DNA from: Camarhynchus parvulus
Lineage: Eukaryota > Chordata > Aves > Passeriformes > Thraupidae
Length of the DNA: 64,000 nt
Direction: 5' to 3'
Assembly (NCBI RefSeq): GCF_901933205.1
Contig: NC_044573.1
Location: forward strand, 86,014,546-86,078,545
Positions 61,001-64,000 of the stretch are shown here, piece after piece; the stretch's first letter is position 1; each line of letters starts with the position of its first letter. The position numbers were made by a program, and so were the translations under genes. Below the pieces are notes generated by a model. It was not told the DNA's origin. It saw only the letters and a program-made list of their open reading frames with translations, and made no database searches.

Positions 61001-63906
61001 AATAACTTTTTGTCCTACACGGTATCAATCTTCTCTGCTCTTAACAGTGATCATATATAGAACACAGAGTGCACACCAAAGAGTGTGATGTGGGAAGCTT
61101 AAAAGAGATCTGAATGAGGATAAGACCTCAAAGAACTGAAATGTCTTCCAAATTTTCAGTTGAAAAACATGAATTTGAAAGTTAGTCTAATGTGTTTTTC
61201 AGATTAAGTGGTCAAGTTTGAAGAAATAACACAAGTAAAAATAAATCAGCTTTTTTAATGTTTTATGGTTTAAGATGGATTAAAATAATTTGTCAGCAAG
61301 GTAAGAACTTCATAAAATTATTCACATAAATTAGGAGTTTGTTCCTGTGTTTTGGTGTATTAGGAGGGCCTAAGAGAGGAGATTGTGAGTCTGTTGAGTT
61401 ACATCAGTGAACATTTAATAGTATTGATTATGTATGCAACAAGTTTATGCTTCAGACCTCATCTGTCAGCCGCAGGGGCAAAGAGCTCAAGTCAGATGCT
61501 GGCCTTGATCTCAGGAGAAAAGTGAGAAGGAAGTCTTGAGAATTTGTAATAAGGGCCACTAGAGCAGTTTGCCTGCTCTCCATTCTCCCTCAATAGTAAG
61601 CTATACCACATGCTATTTTGAGGTGTTATATTTTATTGACATGATACAGGAGGTCTGTCACGTTGGTTTACCTAAGAACACAGTGAATATCTTGCAGCCT
61701 ACGACAGCTTGTTATGTTTTCATGCAATATTAGTGAGAAGTGATAGTTGAATACTGGAAGTAGCATGGCTCTGCCAGCAAACTCTTTTACTTTGGTAGAT
61801 TAGTTATGTGCTGATGAGGTAGAACATTGTAATTTGAGAGCTTTCCTTGCATATGTCTGTTCAGCTTTGCAACTGCACAATGTAATTTTACATTAAGAGC
61901 AGACCACTAATTCCCATTACAGCATTCAGTATAGCTTCCATCTCCAGTGCTCTGTGGCAGTATCCTCTATGTTTGTGTCTAAGAGATATATGAGATTGGT
62001 TAATAAAGGTTTAGAAAGTTCAAGAAGCCAGGTTAATTTGAGGATTGAAGCTGACTTTGTCAGTTATCAGTATGAGAGACTGATCATACCATGTGAAATT
62101 TATCTATTTTTAGAGATTTATTTTTCTTAATATAGTTAGTTACACTATATGTTTAAAAATATTATCTATATCTAGTAAGCAAATAACATCAAGAACTTAA
62201 AGAATGAGTATTCTGTGATGTTGCACTAAACAGATATTTTAGCAAAAACTTCTATTGCAATCATCTTGCAGAACAACAGGATTTTTAAAAATGTATGTTG
62301 AGATTAATCATACATTAGCTTGTTTTGTAGGAATTTATTGTGAAGAGTTATGAATAGATTCTGTGCAACACCTAACACAAATTAATTTCATAAGAATAGC
62401 TACAACAAATAAGTCTATCCACATTCTTATTATGTTTAATACATGGCTTTAATGCATGCAGCATGATAGTATGGTGTTGTATTTAAATCCATCTTAACTG
62501 CAAAATCTTCAAGGTGGTACTAATGATGTGGTAGAAAAATTATTGAGTTGCCACTGTTATTAAAGCTAACTTTATCAGCATATAATCTTGCTTTCTCTAC
62601 AAATGCAAGAGAAATAACAAGTTGCTCTGTTGCCTTATTTCAAGAAAGCAGAATGGGACTTGTGGGTGCTTATGACCAGGTTAGGGGATACAATAACTAG
62701 AACTGTAGGTTTTTGTCAGCCTAGAATGTACTTTGTTTCTAATCCATTTTCTGTTCAGTTTTTGTTGACTTGCCATATAATATCTGGAGAAGTGGCTAAT
62801 TATTTTTTTTCCAGTTCAGGAATTCCATATATATATCACTAAGAAATTGATACTCTTTCTGGTTTGTTCAATACATTTATATTGCCACTTTTTTTGTTTT
62901 GCAGAAGAACAAATGGAAGACTGCTTGAACTCCAGTTGTGGTTATCTTTGGAGAACTGAGCCATTAAAGAGACAGAGAACAGAGATAGCAGAACATGCCT
63001 GTGATGCTTGGACTGATATTCATGTGTCCATGAGCACATCAGTGAACTCTCCATCACATGGCAATGAGGAGAAGAGATTAACACCAAAACGACGTACGAG
63101 AAGTTTAACAAAGAAACAGATTATACAGCCCACTTTGGATGACAGATTGTCTTTAGGAAAAAAACATTTAAATTTTCCAAAGAAAAATCAAAAGAACAAG
63201 AGCAAGACTACTTCAATTGCAAATGAAAGTTCTCTTCTTGAGGGCTTTGGTCATATTACTCCTTCCAAAAAAATAGTCCAGTTAAGTACTGTTCCTGCTT
63301 TGACTGACAGTCTCTCTAATTTGCCTATGAATAGTGGAGACTTAAATGAATATTCACTGGATAAAAGCTTCCCTGTTGACAGAAATGATTCTGTTCTTGA
63401 AGACAAGAAGAGGAAGAAACTACAAACATTACCAAGTTTGAAGCTGGCTACCTCAGAACTGAGTGCATCAGACTCTATGGGGTTCTTGCAAGCAATTACT
63501 ACTTACAGCAAGTCTTATTGCACTGAAGACGCTTCTTATGAAGACTTCTTTTCATCATGTAATTCAAATAAAAATGAAGTACAGATACAAGTACCAAAGG
63601 AATCACAAAATCCTCCTGAAGTTTGTTGCAAAGACTCTTCTACAAGCATGGACCTACATGATGTGAGTTTCTGTGAGCCGCATAGCCCTACTAAGATAAG
63701 TAGGAAGAGGTCTATTTCAGTAAATGATTTTCCAGTAAAGCAAAAAATCAAACCAGCTAAACATCCAGGAAGCATACCATTAAATATATCAGGTGGTGGA
63801 AAAGATGACACTGCAGAAGCTCTAGATGCTGATGATGTGAACAGCCTGCCACAGCATGCTCATGAAAAATCCTACAGCAGTGTAAATGACTGTGCTCACA
63901 CTGCTG
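49055..63906 (+). CDS. MCPH1: Microcephalin (MCPH1), 5' part: coding exons 1-8 of a spliced gene, 3' end outside window
   Basis: Microcephalin is a nuclear/centrosomal BRCT protein. It restrains condensin II and premature chromosome condensation and takes part in the DNA-damage response; loss in humans causes primary microcephaly (family knowledge). Eight exons join to 1,675 coding bases, residues 1-558 plus one base. All introns are GT-AG and all phases agree. The spliced product has an N-terminal BRCT domain (about residues 7-95) with the typical SVLWVEKC end, then the KCMQPKD linker, a [15 protein letters not shown] block (about 148-162), the ENLSPTG segment, and a long low-complexity region with basic clusters PKRRTR (285-290) and KKRKK (392-396). 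SYEDFF (435-440) matches the ESSYDDYF segment of mammalian MCPH1. The ATG at 49055 is chosen because it is the only in-frame ATG before the BRCT domain and gives a mammal-like exon 1. The C-terminal tandem BRCT exons must lie to the right. Exon order and phases match my knowledge of the mammalian gene; no search was run. Confidence 0.97.
49074..51150 (+). other. MCPH1 intron 1
   Basis: A 2,077-bp intron. The first about 330 bp are still CpG island; the rest is AT-rich. It holds a perfect 16-bp-arm inverted repeat at 50196-50230. No interspersed repeat or nested gene is recognised. Confidence 0.93.
50196..50230. repeat. Perfect palindrome, 16-bp arms, 3-base spacer
   Basis: TGCTTAATTATCTTAG (50196-50211), spacer TAG, then its exact reverse complement (50215-50230). 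Located in MCPH1 intron 1. It may extrude as a hairpin or be the footprint of an excised transposon. Confidence 0.8.
51151..51242 (+). CDS. MCPH1: MCPH1 coding exon 2 (residues 7-37, first half of BRCT1)
   Basis: The acceptor TCTGATCCAG precedes GTGTTTCTGCC and the donor GTAAGAGG follows. The exon encodes [18 protein letters not shown] and on to DMGAK, nearly identical to the human BRCT1 start. T26 corresponds to human T27, the site of the known T27R microcephaly mutation. The exon has 92 bases, entering in phase 1 and leaving in phase 0. Confidence 0.97.
51243..53552 (+). other. MCPH1 intron 2
   Basis: A 2,310-bp AT-rich intron. It contains a possible minus-strand retroelement terminus at about 51775-51895, a 9-bp-arm inverted repeat at 52262-52290 (CTATTTAGT / ACTAAATAG), and a purine-rich G/A stretch at about 52460-52500. 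No coding sequence is seen. Confidence 0.93.
52262..52290. repeat. Small inverted repeat in MCPH1 intron 2
   Basis: CTATTTAGT and ACTAAATAG are exact reverse complements around an 11-base loop. Short enough to arise by chance in AT-rich DNA. Confidence 0.45.
53553..53671 (+). CDS. MCPH1: MCPH1 coding exon 3 (residues 38-77, second half of BRCT1)
   Basis: The acceptor is ATTTCTGCAG and the donor is GTGAGTAC. It encodes [17 protein letters not shown] through [11 protein letters not shown]48 and the BRCT-signature W74 match human H49 and W75, both sites of reported MCPH1 missense changes. The exon has 119 bases and ends two bases into the Lys codon that exon 4 completes. Confidence 0.97.
53672..58531 (+). 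other. MCPH1 intron 3
   Basis: At 4,860 bp this is the longest complete intron in the window. An old plus-strand CR1-like fragment is recognisable at about 56515-56745. A T-rich run lies at about 54630-54645. Several open frames occur on the minus strand (for example 57876-58337), but none has recognisable domains or splice context, so no nested gene is called. Confidence 0.93.
56515..56745 (+). repeat. Ancient CR1-like fragment, plus strand, in MCPH1 intron 3
   Basis: Pieces such as CTTCAGTCTGGGAAAGG, GAGGATGGGAGACTAC, AGGCTGAATAGGAAATG and GGAGACAGATTCAG follow the order of the 3' part of old CR1 elements. Highly diverged; assignment from memory only. Confidence 0.42.
58532..58616 (+). CDS. 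MCPH1: MCPH1 coding exon 4 (residues 77-105, end of BRCT1)
   Basis: The acceptor TTACTGTACAG is followed by G TGC CGA, completing Lys77 and continuing [21 protein letters not shown]. The donor is GTATGTG after AAA AAA. The exon has 85 bases and ends in phase 0. It encodes the last helix of BRCT1 and the start of the linker. Human MCPH1 has CRTAGAHIDESLFPA in the same place. Confidence 0.96.
58617..59151 (+). other. MCPH1 intron 4
   Basis: A 535-bp AT-rich intron with nothing beyond its splice sites that I can support. Confidence 0.93.
59152..59272 (+). CDS. MCPH1: MCPH1 coding exon 5 (residues 106-146, basic linker)
   Basis: The acceptor CTGTCTTGTAG precedes CAC AAA TGT ATG CAG CCA AAA, giving [14 protein letters not shown], clearly matching human KCMQPKDFNFKTP. 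The rest ([20 protein letters not shown]) is lysine/arginine-rich and probably helical. The donor is GTAAGAAT. The exon has 121 bases and ends in phase 1. Confidence 0.96.
59273..59566 (+). other. MCPH1 intron 5
   Basis: A short 294-bp intron. A G/T-rich low-complexity stretch lies at about 59318-59362 and an oligo-T run at about 59475-59490. Confidence 0.93.
59567..59707 (+). CDS. MCPH1: MCPH1 coding exon 6 (residues 146-193, conserved [16 protein letters not shown] block)
   Basis: The acceptor TTTGTGCAG is followed by ATACAGATG and completes Asp146. The exon encodes [18 protein letters not shown], one of the best-conserved blocks outside the BRCT domains, then a charged helix ending [14 protein letters not shown] (bird [11 protein letters not shown]). 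The donor is GTAAGAAG. It has 141 bases and is phase 1 at both ends, so skipping it would keep frame. Confidence 0.96.
59708..60624 (+). other. MCPH1 intron 6
   Basis: A 917-bp AT-rich intron; no repeats or other features recognised. Confidence 0.92.
60625..60720 (+). CDS. MCPH1: MCPH1 coding exon 7 (residues 193-225)
   Basis: The acceptor TACTCCTAG precedes GTTCACAGATG, giving [19 protein letters not shown] and on to EDELLP. Human exon 7 likewise starts SSQMIQQ. The donor is GTAACTATC, a weaker form. The exon has 96 bases, phase 1 at both ends, so it is also frame-neutral if skipped. Sequence after SQM is poorly conserved, as expected for this disordered region. Confidence 0.92.
60721..62904 (+). 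other. MCPH1 intron 7
   Basis: A 2,184-bp AT-rich intron before the large exon 8. It ends in a T-rich polypyrimidine tract and TTTTGCAG. No interspersed repeat, RNA gene or nested coding exon is recognised. Confidence 0.92.
62905..63906 (+). CDS. MCPH1: MCPH1 coding exon 8 (residues 225-558, large central exon)
   Basis: A 1,002-base exon lies between the acceptor TTTTGTTTTGCAG and the donor GTAAGTTAG. It corresponds to the single large central exon of mammalian MCPH1, the region that in mammals contacts condensin II. It is Ser/Lys/Asp-rich and probably disordered. Visible landmarks are the basic cluster PKRRTR at 285-290, [14 protein letters not shown] just after it, KKRKK at 392-396, and SYEDFF at 435-440, aligned with human SYDDYF. 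Near the end is [15 protein letters not shown], resembling the human KKTRTVDITNF region. The exon ends in phase 1. The reading frame stays open for 16 codons past the donor (stop TAG at 63954), so intron retention would give a short C-terminally truncated protein. Confidence 0.96.
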
Positions 63907-64000
63907 GTAAGTTAGTACATGGAGCTGGAAAATCAAAAGATATCATACTGCATTAGACATACTAATGCAACTAAATTGCAAAATGAACTGCCATTCCAAA
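63907..64000 (+). other. Start of MCPH1 intron 8
   Basis: It begins GTAAGTTAG, a near-consensus donor. The MCPH1 frame stays open to TAG at 63954-63956. No AATAAA is seen in the bases that remain before the window ends. Confidence 0.85.

Noticed and set aside
1..64000. CRISPR arrays, operons, tRNA or rRNA genes, bacterial-type mobile elements
   Set aside because: Intron-containing vertebrate gene, CR1 LINEs and LTRs identify nuclear animal DNA; no regularly spaced repeat array or tRNA cloverleaf was seen.

Overview
The window is 64 kb of vertebrate nuclear DNA, most likely from a bird and probably a songbird. It has an AT-rich, repeat-poor background, CR1 LINE fragments of several ages, and short solo LTRs of the kinds abundant in passerine genomes. 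The species assignment is inference; the CR1 and LTR structures are seen in the sequence.

Positions 1 to about 48,840 are an intergenic desert. I found no spliced gene, RNA gene or convincing long ORF there. It holds degraded CR1 pieces on both strands (about 7.4, 12.4-13.3, 21.2-21.6, 33.9, 38.1-40.15, 41.0-41.4 and 48.3-48.8 kb), several LTRs, a G-quadruplex-type G tract at 9.87 kb, an isolated GC-rich patch at 4.3-4.7 kb, microsatellites and small inverted repeats. The densest repeat cluster is 38.1-46.5 kb: a long minus-strand CR1 broken up by LTRs, two solo LTRs with perfect 6-bp target-site duplications (40,185-40,964 and 46,128-46,476), and three related copies of one LTR family.

A CpG island at about 48,840-49,400 starts where a CR1 3' end stops. 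It carries the promoter and first exon of MCPH1 (microcephalin) on the + strand. Eight coding exons are placed at base level, all with GT/AG junctions and consistent phases: 49055-49073, 51151-51242, 53553-53671, 58532-58616, 59152-59272, 59567-59707, 60625-60720 and 62905-63906. They encode residues 1-558 plus one base of codon 559: the N-terminal BRCT domain (about residues 7-95), a conserved linker, and the large disordered central exon with nuclear-localisation-like basic clusters and the conserved SYEDFF segment. The exons for the two C-terminal BRCT domains lie beyond the right edge. In mammals CSMD1 lies upstream of MCPH1, and ANGPT2 sits inside MCPH1 on the opposite strand; neither is visible here.

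I found no novel multi-gene system. The points most worth a second look are the candidate cell-cycle/NRF1 promoter architecture, a start-overlapping uORF, an in-frame exon 8 read-through that could give a short MCPH1 isoform, a perfect 16-bp-arm palindrome in intron 1, and the nested LTR/CR1 cluster.
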